A DNA stretch of 64,000 nucleotides from Allium sativum (lineage: Eukaryota; Streptophyta; Magnoliopsida; Asparagales; Amaryllidaceae). Below, piece after piece: positions 23,772 to 36,165 of the stretch. Position 1 is the stretch's first letter; the number at the start of each line of letters is the position of its first letter. Position numbers and translations under genes: made by a program. Under the pieces are notes generated by a model. It ran no database searches. It saw nothing but the letters and a program-made list of their open reading frames with translations, and was not told where the DNA came from. Location: contig CM060919.1 of the NCBI GenBank assembly GCA_030737875.1, forward strand, positions 805,673,160 through 805,737,159, written 5' to 3'.

Positions 23772-24510
23772 TTAAAATTTCTAATTACTGTAAATCTTGG
23801 CATATTCATTCTTTGACAATTATTACTATTTCATTATAGGTTTCATGCCCCTTTCCCAATTCATACTCATCATGTACCATATGCCCCAAATTAAGATCTT
23901 TAATCACAGTTTGGTTTATGCCCCAAATCCATATTCATGTTTTCAATTCAAGTTATGCCTAAATTTCCCAATACAAGTTATGCCCCCAATTTTAACGTTT
24001 CCCCTCGTTCCCAATTTCACGCGTTCGCATATTTCAGTGGTATCATAGCTCGAAGGTAGTTTAGCTATAAAATAAAAAGGGAAAAGAAGAAGGGAAGAGA
24101 ACAGAAATAAGCATAATAATAAGATAGACATATGATGGCAGAAATAGGCATAGCAACTAAATAAGCATATAGTGACAGAATGGGGCATAATGACAAGATA
24201 GGAGTATAAGAACAGATCCGATGAACATGTGATAATAGAATCGATTAGGCATAGTTTTAGATCCAAATTCATATATATATATATATATATATATCAAGAC
24301 TACATTTTAGGTGTTTATATTTAAAAGCAACATAAACTCACTGTGATTGGATCTAAACAACAGGGAATAAAACGTAGATGGTGCAGCACAGATCTCTGTA
24401 TGTGTCTAACTCTTGTTGTTAAAGAAGAATAGGCTAGATTAAACTAAGTTGGGGCAACACCTGGTTGTCGCTATTGTTTTTGGATGAATAAAACAGTGAG
24501 AATGAGGTCT

Positions 24511-24518
24511 TATTTATA
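24511..24518 (-). promoter_or_regulatory. TATA box of the C LTR promoter (left copy)
   Basis: TATAAATA on the minus strand. The right LTR has it at 32450-32457 and element B at equivalent places. Confidence 0.5.
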
Positions 24519-24754
24519 GCCATCAACCAATGAATCTAGGCCAGAAATCAGTCCAAGTTTGGAGGCAGGGATCTGCCCAGATCCGTATGGTGGTCGACCC
24601 CCCCCCCTTAATGTGTCGACCCAGGGGTCCACACAGGGGTCGACACCCCCTTGATGGAGTTGACCCATGGGTCGACACCCTTGGGGACTGGGGTCGACCC
24701 CTAACGGGCCGAACTCCCGCTTTGTCCCAGTCCTTATGATTTTGAATTAATTTG

Positions 24755-24895
24755 AATTCTGGATTTATTTATTTTTTGAAAGCAAAAATGTGTGATCTTC
24801 TAAGAAGAAGAGAGCACACATATAAAAATAGATTAAAGAGTATACAAATACAAGTCTACAAATACAATCCACAAATACAAATTCTGGATTTATTT
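24755..24895 (-). mobile_element. Short retroposon-like insertion with 16-bp target duplication
   Basis: The 16-mer AATTCTGGATTTATTT occurs at 24755-24770 and again at 24880-24895, flanking 109 inserted bases. The right LTR of C has a single copy of this 16-mer and no insert (about 32676-32691), so this is a clean filled/empty pair. The insert begins with ATTTTTTG in plus reading, a short A-tail on the minus strand. Target-primed reverse transcription of a short SINE or a 5'-truncated LINE is the likely source; I do not recognise the family. Confidence 0.75.
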
Positions 24896-25107
24896 TGTTT
24901 ATATATAAGTAGCTTATACGTTTATAAACTTCAAACCTTAATATCTTCTTCGTAAGATGTCTGTTTTACGCAAACCATGTGTCTATTTTGACCAGAATTC
25001 CAAGATGAATACAATGGCGCGCAGTCCAATTCACTTAATTCGGAAAATTTATTTAAGTATTCCTTAATTTATTGTTAACAGTGTGTTTTAAAATACAGGG
25101 TGTTACA

Positions 25108-25740
25108 TTCTCCCCTACTTAAAGGATTTCGTCTCTGAAATCTCCAAGTTAAGAAGAATGTATATCCTAACATCCATCATCCATCTACTCATTCACCAAT
25201 CACAGGCATCCATTGTCCTTAAAATATTTCTAATGCTTATATGAACATATGTAAAGGTGTGTGTATATGTCCTTATGCTAATGCGAAAGATCAAGCGGTC
25301 TACTGATTCAGTCGACCTCCTCACTGTAATTCATGTTCATGCCATGAGTCCAACATGTATGCAAATAATCTTAACATATAATGTAAATTCTATATGCGTG
25401 CACAATCATCCATCCAAATGCAACATCCATATGACGATTCACCCATTTTCATCCATAAAAAGAAAAAAATGCACACGCATCCATATGCAGTATGAGAGTG
25501 ATTTGAGCCGATCTAGTGCCAAATGTGTGTGTATATGCATCCATGAGAAACTACTAGCAAACACTTGCATCCACTTGCATCCACCAAACATAACATGTCT
25601 CAAACACATGTTTACATTCGTTGGTATTCTACCTAAAGGTCGGAGATCCGATCGATAGGATATACTCATACAATAGGTACAAGTATTAACGAAAGCTGGG
25701 AAAAAGAAGTTAAGAAAGTACTCTTAAAAAGGAAAGGATA
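25108..25740 (-). other. Polypurine tract and 3' untranslated region of element C
   Basis: The plus-strand sequence TTCTCCCCTACTTAAAG at 25108-25124 is the complement of the polypurine tract. Then come about 600 non-coding bases resembling 17630-18230 of element B in reverse complement. Open stretches on either strand here (for example 25257-25658) are not conserved retroelement proteins. Confidence 0.75.
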
Positions 25741-27157
25741 TGAAGCACGAATCTTGTCTTTAGTCTCCTAAGTTGCATTCTCGCGGTCCTATCCCTATTG
25801 CACTTTTACGAACTTAACCTCCTTGTTGCGCAGTTTCTTAACCTCTAATCCAAGTATGCGGGCAAGTACTCGTCTAATCGTTGCTTCCCTTTCTACCTCT
25901 ACCTCCTTAAGTAAGCTCGACTCTACCACTTCTGCGGTATCATGCAAGTACTTCCGCAAATGAGAAATGTGGAAAACATCATGAACATTGGCCAGTCTCT
26001 ATGGTAGTATCACCCTATAGGCCATCTGATCTATATTTTCCACGATTAGAAATGGTCCAAAAAACCTCGGTGCCAATATCCTTACCGATCCAAAACGAAC
26101 CACATTCCTCAAAGGTGATACTTTGATGAAAACCATGTCTCCCACTCAAACTCAATATCAGTCCTTCTTCTATCTGCATAAGATTTCTGCTGGTCCTGAG
26201 TTGTCTTCATGCGTTCGCGGATGAGATCAACCTTTTCTGAAGTTTCTCTAATCCTCTCAGGTCCAAGTAGAAGTCTGTCTGTAGACTCCCACCAACAAGT
26301 CATCAATCTACAAGGTCGCCGTATAATGCCTCGAAGGGTGCCATGTCAATACTAGCCTGATATTTGTTGTTGTAGGCAAACTCTACCAATGGAAGATGCT
26401 CCTCCCAAGTCCCTCCGAAGTCAAGGATACATTACCACAAAAGATCCTCTAGAACTCTGTTCACCCTCTCCATCTGTCCATCGGTCTGAGCATGATATGG
26501 GGTGCTCAAACATAACCATGTACCAAGTGCCTCTTGCAGACTCTTCCAGAACTCACTAGCAAATATATGATCTCGATCACTCACTATGCTGGAAGGTACT
26601 CCATGTAGACGAACTATCTCACGAAGATAAACCAATGCCAACCATGTCGTCGTTCTTTTACTCTTAACCGGAATGAAATGAGCGCTCTTAGAAAGCCTGA
26701 AACCTATAACCCAAATACTGGTATTGTCTTTTCTTAGTCTAGGCAAACCATCAATGAAATCCATAGAGACGCTCTCCCACTTCCACTGTGGGACCTCTAG
26801 AGGATGAAGTAAACCATCGGGCTTCTTTTGCCCAGCTTTTACTTATTGGAAAATCAAATATCGAGAAACGAATTCTGATACATCTTTTTTCATCCCAAAC
26901 CAAAAGAAAACCCTCTTCATATCTCTATACATCTTATAACCACCTGGATGTATAGTCATCTTGGAATGGTGGACTTCCTCAAGGACTGTCTTCAACAGAC
27001 TCCCAACTAGGGGAACACAAAGCCTTCCATCTTTTCGCAACCACCCTCTATTGTCTGTGGAATATCTACTGAGGTGAGTAGAAGTCTCCCCTCTACTGAG
27101 CCTATCCAAGATGTCTGAAATCTGTGAATCCACTCGCAGTGGAGGGTCTAAAATCAA
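25740..27157 (-). pseudogene. Integrase and chromodomain remnant of element C
   Basis: The minus strand from 27157 shows the integrase N-terminus (EEVHHSKMTIHPGGYKMYRD). From about 26764 comes the core: MDFIDGLPRLRKDNTS with the first Asp, [20 protein letters not shown] with the second, and MERVNRVLEDLL with the Glu. Then comes the linker WWESTDRLLLGPERIRETS near 26300. Toward 25740-25850 a degenerate chromodomain is readable (EVKFVKVQ, then GDRENAT after a stop). Frameshifts and stops near 26845, 26430 and 26110 break the frame. Integrase would insert the cDNA, and the chromodomain would bias target choice; neither can be made here. Confidence 0.85.
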
Positions 27158-27480
27158 ACGTCGATATGAACTCCAAGCTTTTCCTCTCCATAAATAAAGG
27201 ACTAAACGTCATCATATGCCTACTCAATGCGTCCGCTACCACATTAACCTTGCTAGGGGTATAAGCAATCTCAAACTCATAGGATGCTAGGAACTTCATC
27301 CACCTTTGTTGCCTCAAATTGAGATCCTTCTGCGAGAACAAGTACTTGAGTGATTTATGATCGGTGTACAACTCAAACTTCTCTCCAAGTAGATAATGGT
27401 GCCAAGTCTTAAGTGTGAATACCATGGTAGCTAACTCTAAGTCATGGGTAGGGTAGTTCTTCTCATGAACTCTTAGCTAT
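27102..27480 (-). pseudogene. Ribonuclease H remnant of element C
   Basis: On the minus strand: the block [20 protein letters not shown] (in the form [19 protein letters not shown]), [20 protein letters not shown], and [16 protein letters not shown] with the last catalytic Asp. The N-terminal YTDA block lies upstream around 27510-27570 in another frame (YTNACGTGLGVVLMQ-like). The domain is split by at least one frameshift near 27425. Confidence 0.75.
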
Positions 27481-27620
27481 CTACCTCCATAACATACTAT
27501 CCTTCCCTCTTGCATCAGAACCACACCAAGCCCTGTACCACATGCATTAGTGTATATTGTGAATACCTTGTTCCCATTTGGAAAAGTCAATACTGGGGTT
27601 GTTTTCAAAGCCCTCTACAA

Positions 27621-28540
27621 TCACTGAAAAGCTTCTTCACAGTCTATATCCCAATAAAATATCAGATTCTTCTTTGTCGGCCTGGTGAGTGGGGCTGATA
27701 TCTTTGCGAAGTCCTTAATGAACTTCCTATAATAGCCTGCTAAACAAAGAAAACTCCTCACCTTCGTTGCATTCTTTGGGGTCTGCCAATCTTGAACTAC
27801 GACTACTTTCGCGCAATCTACAACTATCCCATTTTTAGAGACCAGATGCCCAAAAAATCTCACTTCCTTTCTCCAAAAATGGCATTTGGAGAATTTCGCC
27901 TTAAGTTGATGTGCGCGGAGAGTCTTCATAACCTCCCTCAAATGTAGGGCATGCTCTTCCTCGTTCTTCGAGAAGATCAAGATATCATCAACAAAGACCA
28001 CAAAAAACCTATTTAGAAACTCCTGAAATACCCTACTCATCTGATAAACAAAATAGGCGGGTGCATTTGTCAACCTAAAAGACATGACGAGTCACTCAAA
28101 GAAACCATCTGGAGTTCTAAAAGCGGTCTAGTCTATATTATCCTCGACCATCCTCAACTGATGAAACCCTGTGGCTAAGTCTAAGTCGAAGAAAATAGAT
28201 GCACCAACAAGCTAGTCAAACCGATCATCTATCCTCGGAAGTGGGTTCCGATTTTTCTTAGTGAGCTTATTCTACTCCCTGTAATCCACACATAAGCGAA
28301 GCGAACCATCCGCTATAGTGGCGAATACTACTAGAGCACCCCATTCATATATGCTTCACCTAATAAATCCTTTCTCAAGTAGCTCCCCTACTTGCTTGCT
28401 GAGCTCCCTCCTTTCCCTTGGAGCCATATGGCTCACATGCAATGCAACTGGCTTTGCATTGTCCACCAAGTATATACGAAAATCAATCTTGCACCTCGGA
28501 GGCAAGCCCTGAACCTCATCAAAAACATCAGGATACACAC
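27621..28540 (-). pseudogene. Reverse transcriptase remnant of element C
   Basis: From 28538 downward: VFDEVQGLPPRCKIDFRIYL and MAPRERRELSKQVGELLEKG, then after breaks near 28356 and 28090 the palm. The palm includes AYFVYQMSRVFQEFLNRF, FVVFVDDILIFSKNEEEHA with both catalytic Asp present, KCHFWRKEVRFFGH, and [19 protein letters not shown]. The FVDD motif is intact here, whereas element B has FMDE. The frame is still interrupted several times upstream. Confidence 0.85.
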
Positions 28541-28654
28541 AAACTACTGGTATATATCACAGATCATCGATAGATGCATCAAGTGACTCTAGGAAACTAA
28601 GCATGACAGACCCTTTCGGGCCACAAGAAATTTTGTAGGTCCTCACATGGCAAG

Positions 28655-29083
28655 TCAAAAGTCAACGACCCTCCTCTCACAATCCAGAATGGCACCATAC
28701 ATGGATAGATAATCCATTCCTAAAATCAAGCCATACCCAATGAAACCAAGCACATATGCATCACATTCAAACTCGACGCCCAACACAGGTATTTTCAAAG
28801 CCTGACAAATCATAGACAGATGAGCCATACCCCCAATGGGGTTTAAGGCAACAACGGGATCCAAAACCATACTATTACTAAGGTGCAGAGACTCAACCAC
28901 AGAATCAGATATAAAAGAATGCGAAGTGACCAAATCAAAAAGAGTTATAATAGGATGATTGAAAAGAGAAATCAAACCTTCAACGAAAACTTTCCTACCT
29001 CTGTTCAGCGCACTGGTCACGAGAGCATGCACCTGCCCTCCCGAAGATCTTCCCTTTGACCTTGTCCTTCCTTCTTCGGGCAC
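28655..29083 (-). pseudogene. Aspartic protease remnant of element C
   Basis: The open minus-strand stretch of 142 codons contains LFDLVTSHSFIS where LFDTGASHSFIS is expected, so the catalytic DTG has become DLV. Downstream GLILGMDYLSMYGAILDCE matches the family pattern in B and E. Protease would process the Gag-Pol polyprotein. Loss of the active-site Gly indicates it is dead. Confidence 0.8.
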
Positions 29084-29961
29084 TCTTTAGAAAAGTGTCT
29101 GACCTCTCCACAATTGAAACAAGCATTTTTCCTCCTTTTGCAATCTTTGACCAAATGACCCTCGCATTTATGACATTTCCTCTTATCTTTAGCCTTGTCG
29201 TTCTTTCTGCCCTTCCTTTGTTGTTGTTGTCCTTTCTTTGGCCACACTTTCTTATTTTGTGTTTCCTCAACCTTAGCCTCTTTCTTTTCACCTTTATCTT
29301 CTTTTTTCTATTAATGCCATATCAACGAGCTTCTTGAAAGTTTTCCCCATCGGTATATGAGACATAGCCAACCCATGGAGGGTTCATTCAATCCTCTAGC
29401 GAACCTCAAAGTCTTTTTGCGTGGGGTATTCACTAGCTCCAATTCAAACCTCACCAATTGATTGAATTTATTAGCATACTCTTTCACTGATATGCTTCCT
29501 TGCTTAAGCGCTAAAAACCTTTCCATTTTCGTACTTTTCTCGGCTTGAGAAAGAAACTTCATTTCGAATCTTTGATGGAAATCATCCCAAGTCTCCGCTG
29601 GATGCCCTGCTTGCATCGTTTCCCACCAGAACGAGGCCTCATCTTTCAGCTACTAAATGACTAACTGAATCTTCCTACGATCGTCAACCTCAAAAATCCC
29701 AAACAAATCCTCAGTCTCCTTGAGCCAATTCCTTACTTCTGCAAAAGTCTATGTCCCTTGGAATGGTTTTCCGCCTATAGCGCCGAAATCCATACATATC
29801 TGGGAGAAATTATCTACCTGCAAAGGGGGAGGGGAAGGAACAGTGACTACAGCTTGGGGAGGGGTGTCTGCTTGGCCTTCGGCAGGTGCCGTAGCCTCCA
29901 AATACCTATGAAACCAAGCCAGTATCTGAATGCCCTCCGGAGTATATGGTTCCCCAGACAT
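29017..29961 (-). pseudogene. gag remnant of element C
   Basis: The start is probably the ATG at 29961 (MSGEPYTPEGIQILAWFHRY), about 170 bases inside the primer site. The capsid part includes DFGAIGGKPFQGT, then after a break AETWDDFHQRFEMKFLSQA and SVKEYANKFNQLVRFE (29616-29311). The nucleocapsid end has basic residues and one intact knuckle, CFNCGEVRHFSKEC (about 29113-29154). A second, KCHKCEGHLVKDC, departs from standard spacing. Breaks near 29745, 29640 and 29310 separate these pieces. Gag would form the virus-like particle. Confidence 0.8.
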
Positions 29962-30126
29962 GCTGAAAAGAAAAAGGAAAAGGGATTAAAACAGAGAATC
30001 GAAAGATAATTCCTATGGCTTTGGGGATTATGTTTCTCAAAATATACTTTTCTTTTGAAAATGCTTTCTTTTAAAACCTTTTTGAAAACAATTTTCAAAA
30101 TCTTTTATCCGATTTGGTAACCTTCA

Positions 30127-30138
30127 GCTCCGATACCA
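30127..30138 (-). promoter_or_regulatory. Primer binding site of element C
   Basis: On the minus strand TGGTATCGGAGC, two bases inside the LTR, is one mismatch from the initiator-Met site TGGTATCAGAGC of element E. Confidence 0.85.
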
Positions 30139-32742
30139 AATTTGACACCCCACGTCCGTTAATGTCATTCTTTATCAGAATGCATTAAATTTCTTAAAGT
30201 GTTATAGGTAAACAGAAACAGAACAGTACTAGACAGATATAAAATAGCAGCTGAACTTAAAACTTTATTTAAGTAGAAAATATTGTGGTTCAGAACATAG
30301 TTACATCATAAGTCTGAAATGCATAAAACCCAGTATTAATTTTAAAACGTATGTCTTGTACTAAAGTCATCATAGTACAATAAATAGGAAAAGAGCATAA
30401 TCCCAAAACATAGTCATAGTATAGAAGGTACGAACTCAAGCAGTACATCTAAGCAGCTCTAAGCAGAATGAAAGAAGAATCCTGATCGAGCCTGAGTATT
30501 CCCATCCTGAGAAACTGGAGGTGGGGACGAAAGAGAAAGAAGAGGAAACAAAATAGGTCAAACATAAGTCTGGCGAGTTAAGTTACCTTTAGCATATAAA
30601 TAAGTAAAAGCATCATGATAAGCGTATAAACTTGATAAGAGAGATACAACATATAAGGTAGGTATGACAAGGTAAACGAATAAAATAAATAGCGCTTACC
30701 AAACGCTTTTCTTTCTTTGCACCTATACTAGTATAATCAGAACAAGATGATCCAAATAATTACAAGATGGTAGACTTAGATGTACCTTTAGTGAGAGGAT
30801 TACCACATACAATAAAAGGTAGCCCAACAGAACTGACGGATGTTACCCCCAATGATAATAACGGGCTCCTAAACAGGCAAGACTAGATGTACCCTAATTA
30901 CTACCCCAATCGATCGATTCCCTAACCCATAGATACCCGTGTTGGCCCCACAGTAGGATGTATCACTTCCAAAAGTGGCAGCCCCGTTAATTCTAGGATG
31001 CACAGTTATATCTACTGATGTCATAGCATCTTATCTTCCCAAGTAGGCGGACCCATGCACGCACATGAGCCCGATGGAACGCGCCATCAGACACCTTTCT
31101 CCCAAGTGACCTCTTATAACCAACTCAGTAGCATGTCCTAATCCCGGCCTAGTTCGGGGTTCTCCGTTTGATACCGATATAGGTTACTGACTGATACGGG
31201 TCCCACACACAAGATGATACAAGCTTTCCCCTATGCTTGCATCCCCGCTACTAGGATTTCAACAGGTTATGCCCACTAGTTTAACAAGATCGCATAACCC
31301 CACCAGGTTAAGTTTGTTGGGTTCATATGTATAACCCATTCCCACATATTTAACAAGATTAACTTAACCCTCCCATTGATTAAAGCAAATCTACTTAACC
31401 TCTACTCAAGTTAACAGTTTCATGCAATCTTTATGGATTCAAACAGGTTAAATATTACAAGTTCATTACCATACATTCATTTATGGTTATAATGCGCTAG
31501 ACCTCCCACATTAAGTCTGTCACTTGTGGATGTTGGATATGTCGGTTGGGTCCGGGCGAACTTCTTCCACAAGTTGGATTTAACCTCGTGTCTTAGCACC
31601 GTCACATGTAAATGCACTTAGACCCCTCACATTAGATTTACCACTTGTGGATGTTGGATATATCGGGCGGTTCTGGGCAGGCTTCTTCCACAAGTGTAAT
31701 CTAACCTTGTGTCTAAGCACGGTTACAATTTCTAATTACTGTAAATCTTAGCATATTGAATCTTTAACAATTATTCCTATTTTATTATATGTTTTCATGC
31801 CCCTTTCCCAAGTCATATTCATGATGTACTATATGCCCCAAATTAAGATCTTTAATCACAGTTTGGTTTATGCCCTAGATCCATATTCATGTTTTCAATT
31901 CAAGTTATGCCCAAATTTCCCAATACAAGTTATGCCCTAATTTTAACGATTCCCCTCATTTCCAATTTCATGCATTCGCATATTTCAGCTGTATGCCTAG
32001 GCTCGAAGGTAGCCTGACTATAAAATAAAAAGGGAAAAGAAGAAGGGAAGAGAACAGAAATAAGCATAATAACAAGATAGACATATGATGGAAGAAATAG
32101 GCATAGCAACTGAATAAGCATATAGTGATAGAATTAGGCATAATGACATGACAAGCATATAAGAACATATCTGATGAACATGTGATAATAGAATTGATTA
32201 GACATAGGTTTAGATCCAAATTCATATGTATGTCAAGATTACATTTTAGGTGTTTATATCTAAAAGCAACATAAACTCGCTGTGACTAGATCTAAAAAAC
32301 AGGGAATAAAACGTAGATGACGCAGCACAGATCTCTGAATTCGTCTAACTCTTGTTGTTGAAGAAGAATAGGCTAGATCAAACTAAGTTGGGGCAGCACC
32401 TCGTTGTCGCCATTGTTTTTGGATAAATAAAACAATGAGAATGATGTCTTATTTATAGCCATCAGCCAATGAATCTAGACCAGAAATCAGTCCAAGTTCG
32501 GAGGCAGGGATCTGCCCAGATCCGTATGGGGGTCGACCCCCTTTAGTGTGTCGACCCAGGGGTCGACACCCCCTTGATGGGGTCGACCCATGGGTCGACG
32601 CCCATGGGACCGGGGTCGGCCCTTAATGGGACGAACTCCCGCTCTGTCACGCGCCTTTTGATTTTAAATTAATTTGAATTCTGGATTTATTTGTTTATAT
32701 ATAAGCAGATTATATGTTTATAAACTTCAAACCTTAATATCT

Positions 32743-32890
32743 CACTACACCAAATAAACAAATTTGAAACACATAATATTTTTTACTTGAAATGCTTTTT
32801 TCTGTTTTTAGATTTGAAATAGTTATTTAGTGTTTCTATATCTACAAAAGTGTTTCCATTATTTTTGTTATTTTTAAATATATAATTTAT
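32743..32890 (+). repeat. Left terminal and subterminal repeats of CACTA D
   Basis: CACTACACCAAATAAAC is followed by TTTGAAACAC, TTGAAATG, TTTGAAAT, GTGTTTCTA and GTGTTTCC within 130 bases. These are binding-site-like repeats in both orientations, matching those at the right end. Confidence 0.75.
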
Positions 32891-33589
32891 GTGTAAAAAG
32901 TAACTCTCGCTGGCCCATCTTTTCAAAAATAATCGTTCATAGGTATGAGAAATGCTACAATACCCGAAAAGGTTTTTGTCAAAAAGTAAGAAATATGGGT
33001 AAATCCGGAATTCAGGAGTGGTAAGCATTGAATTCGGGGGTATTTGTGTAATTCAAGTGGTGAGCCTCCTATTTTTTGTCTCTACCGTAGTTTTTGACAA
33101 AATGAAAAGTGGGCAAAGTAGCATTTCTGCATAGGTATAGGCCTAAATTTCGTTCCCTCCCCTTCGGTCCGTGTTTGCAAACAAAGAATAATTAAGCCGC
33201 ATTCATTCAAAATAATAATAATAATAATAATTAAGCCGCATTCGTTTTCTTTTTCCCAAAACCTTAGGTAGCGTTTGATTAAAAATAAGTTTTTGGTTTT
33301 GAGTTTTCAAAATTAATTACAAAACATTAAAGGTATGAAAGGAGGATTGATAGAATGATGGGAAGATGGAAGGGACCGCGGAGGAGATGTAGCAATTATG
33401 AAAGGAAGAATTGCTCTACATGTTTCTTTAATTTCTCAAAATATGAAAAATGGATAAAAGTTGTTTTTTATTTTGTATGTTAATTTTGTTTTCTAAAATG
33501 GTTGTTTTCCGTAATATACATGCGTCGTGCACATTTTTGTATGGACGAAAACCCAAAACAAAAAGGGTAAACCAAACACTACCTTACAT

Positions 33590-35530
33590 TCTGCGATTTT
33601 TTCAGATCTCCCTTTCTAGCCATCGCCGCTTTCAGTGATCCAGCGTTCTGCGTTTTCAAATCAATCTCTGAAGGTATGTCCTTATATATTACGTATTCAA
33701 TTTTGATCTCTTGATTGTTAATGTACTTTCAACTCCACTGGAATATTGTCATCAATTCCACTGGATTATTGATTATTGCGTATGCCAGTCTATTATGAGA
33801 AAATCAGTATTAAAAATATGATTCGAAATTGGATAACGGATTCATTAGTACAACTTATAGGAAAATTGATGCGTATGTATACGAGCAGCTTGAATGTGTC
33901 TTTCTATGTTTTCAGTTTCAACCTTATATTTGGTGCTTAGCCTTACGGTTGCTATATGCTTAATAATGTTATAGTAGTTCTTGAATTTGTTATTTGGCAG
34001 TATTATTTTATCTCGCTATTAATGAAAAAATGAAGTTGCAAACTCTCTGTATTTAGTTCATGTATATACAAGCGTGATTTAAGATGTTTTCTGTGTTTAA
34101 TAGTGATCTGTGGGTATTTATTTTGTTTGGTGATACAAGCATACAGATGTTTAGACTGAGTTTCAGTTTGTGTGTAAAATAATAAAACTAAAAGAAAATT
34201 ACTGAAGAGCACAGAAAATACTGCTCCACTGTAAATTCTAGCAATAACAAAAATGATTCAGTCCAGATGTGAATAGGAAAATGTGGAAGGAGGATTTGAC
34301 TACACCACTCAGTATGCCATACTACACCTTTAATTAGTTCACAAATTGTCACTCGCAACAAAGTACACAAGGTTGCCTGCTGTTCCAAAGGCCCTCTCCC
34401 ATGAAAACCACGGCTTATAATCCTTTTTATAGCACTGGTCCATCCCAGTCTTCCTGAAAGAAGCTTGTCACAAGTTTCCTGAAAGAAATATTTACATAGA
34501 CCCAATGGTTTTGAAGTTTCAAGTTTCAACTGACATACACGCATACTTTTATTATGATAATTATCTGCAATTTGAAATGATGGTTGATTTTTCTGTTTTC
34601 AAATTTTACTTTCTTCAAAATTTACAGTTTAACATTTCTTGTCTGTTTGGGCTTTGGAATATCATTTTAGTTTTGTGCTTCCAGAATGACTATCATAGAG
34701 CATCATCACACTTCGTTTTAATATCCATACTGCGGCAACCTATACTTATTAAATTGGCTTGCTCAATCATGTAATCAATATTTAACAATGCTATTCACCT
34801 ACTGTTTTACATCTGAGGTACTGAATTTTGAATTTTGTACCAATTTGTTGTTCCTTCAATAGTTTTAGAGACAGAATAATGGTAAATTTCATTTAGGCTG
34901 ATTAGTGGTGTGGCATGTTCCAGATACTTGCGTTTTATAGTACAAGTATTATTCATGCATGATACTATATTAGGTAGTTGGCATATGCAAAACAGATATG
35001 ATACATGATGTCGTTCTTTGTGCATTGTATGTTCGCTTGCAATAGAGTCCTTCCCTATTTATTACCATTGATAACATATTTGACCAAAGGCTATCCAAAT
35101 TTAGTTTGTAATTGTTGAGTTTTCTGAAAGGGAAAAAAATTCTGTTTTATTGAGTATTCTATGTTTATTGGTTGGCACTCTTTCTAGAATGCATTGTTGA
35201 GAAATTGATATGGTCAGATGAGAATGCATTGAAAATTTTAATATGTATTATGCCATATCTGAAGAGAAGGCATTCCCTTCACCTTTTTTAAGCTAAAATT
35301 CAAATTAGGCTTAAACAAACAAAAAAAACCCGCACAAACACTTAACGCTGCTGCAAAACTCTTCATCTCTATTGCCATTCTCCCAGCCAACGCCTAAGCA
35401 GCATTAACTCTCTTCTGCGGCTGATCACTATCTCAAAGTCGCCTTTTCAAAGTCTTTGGCTTGGCTGGTGAGACTTTATTTCCTCAAATTCCAATTGTTG
35501 AAGTTTATATTTTGTTTCACTGATTTTGGT
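33590..35530 (+). other. Interior of CACTA D: leader-like stretches without recognisable coding
   Basis: Two short C- and T-rich stretches (about 33597-33675 and 35330-35475) look like plant 5' leaders. Both are followed by candidate GT donors (AAGGTATG near 33670, TGGTGAGA near 35467) and then by T-rich, intron-like sequence. The intervening AT-rich sequence, including a minus-strand open stretch at 34188-34544, matches no family I recognise. Captured leader exons are possible, but the sequence alone does not prove it. Confidence 0.35.
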
Positions 35531-35872
35531 TTGAGCTGGCTAATTTATAAAAATGATTTGGTATTTTTGTTTTCTAAGATACGAGTTTATTAGTCTAGTT
35601 CGTTGTCACAATAATGGTTACTGAACTTATTAGTTTATAAAGATAATTGTTTTATTTCTCAGCTGCTATCTCAATTGAATGTGTAGTGTTAGAAAAACTA
35701 GATTCTAACAGTCTAGTTGAAGATTTAGCATGAGGATATGCAAGAAGTATATTTCTTTGAATTGGCTGTTGAAAAATTTGTGATATTTTGCATGAAATGT
35801 TGATGTTTCACTGTGTTATCATGAATTAAATATTGTAGTCTAAATTAAATATATTTTTCTATCTTTAGTTGG

Positions 35873-36007
35873 TTGCACTTCAATCACTGGACGGATGGTT
35901 TCAAAACAAATATGCTTCGTTGAATGCTCTCCTCAAATCAGTTTTATGCATAGAAAAAAGATTAGTAAGGTAGGCCTAATCTTGTGGGATGTTAATATGC
36001 AATGCAG
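35873..36007 (+). pseudogene. Exon-like fragment in CACTA D, family unknown
   Basis: A T-rich tract ending in TTTAG is followed by about 130 bases open in more than one frame, for example GCTSITGRMVSKQICFVEC and KVGLILWDVNMQC, ending at CAG/GTAATA. The acceptor, open stretch and donor look like an internal exon. I cannot name the gene. It lies upstream of the kinase fragment, but I see no evidence that they come from the same gene. Confidence 0.35.
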
Positions 36008-36165
36008 GTAATACACTGAAAGTGTCTCTTTCCCAAATGTCATTATGGTTTTCAAACTATTGCTCTTTATGATACAACTTAATAATCAGTTTACGTAGTC
36101 TGTTCCGCTTTAGGATATAGAGCAATCGATTCGAATTGAAAGGAAGCATTTTGTTCACGAATTTA

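Larger units (their letters stand above)
22180..25107 (-). repeat. 3' LTR of element C (left copy, 2.93 kb)
   Basis: In plus-strand reading it runs from TGTGACACCCGACG to GGGTGTTACA at 25107, followed by the complement of the polypurine tract. It contains two related units of about 119 bases (23544-23662 and 23663 to about 23771), a TA microsatellite at 24270-24294, a run of GGGTCGAC-type palindromic motifs at about 24594-24712, a TATA box on the minus strand (24511-24518) and a small retroposon-like insertion at 24771-24895. The last explains part of its extra length over the right LTR. Confidence 0.85.

Noticed and set aside
24530..24739. A 69-codon plus-strand frame over the GGTCGAC cluster
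   Set aside because: Product is driven by the GTCGACCC repeats in the LTR and is not preserved in the other LTR copy.
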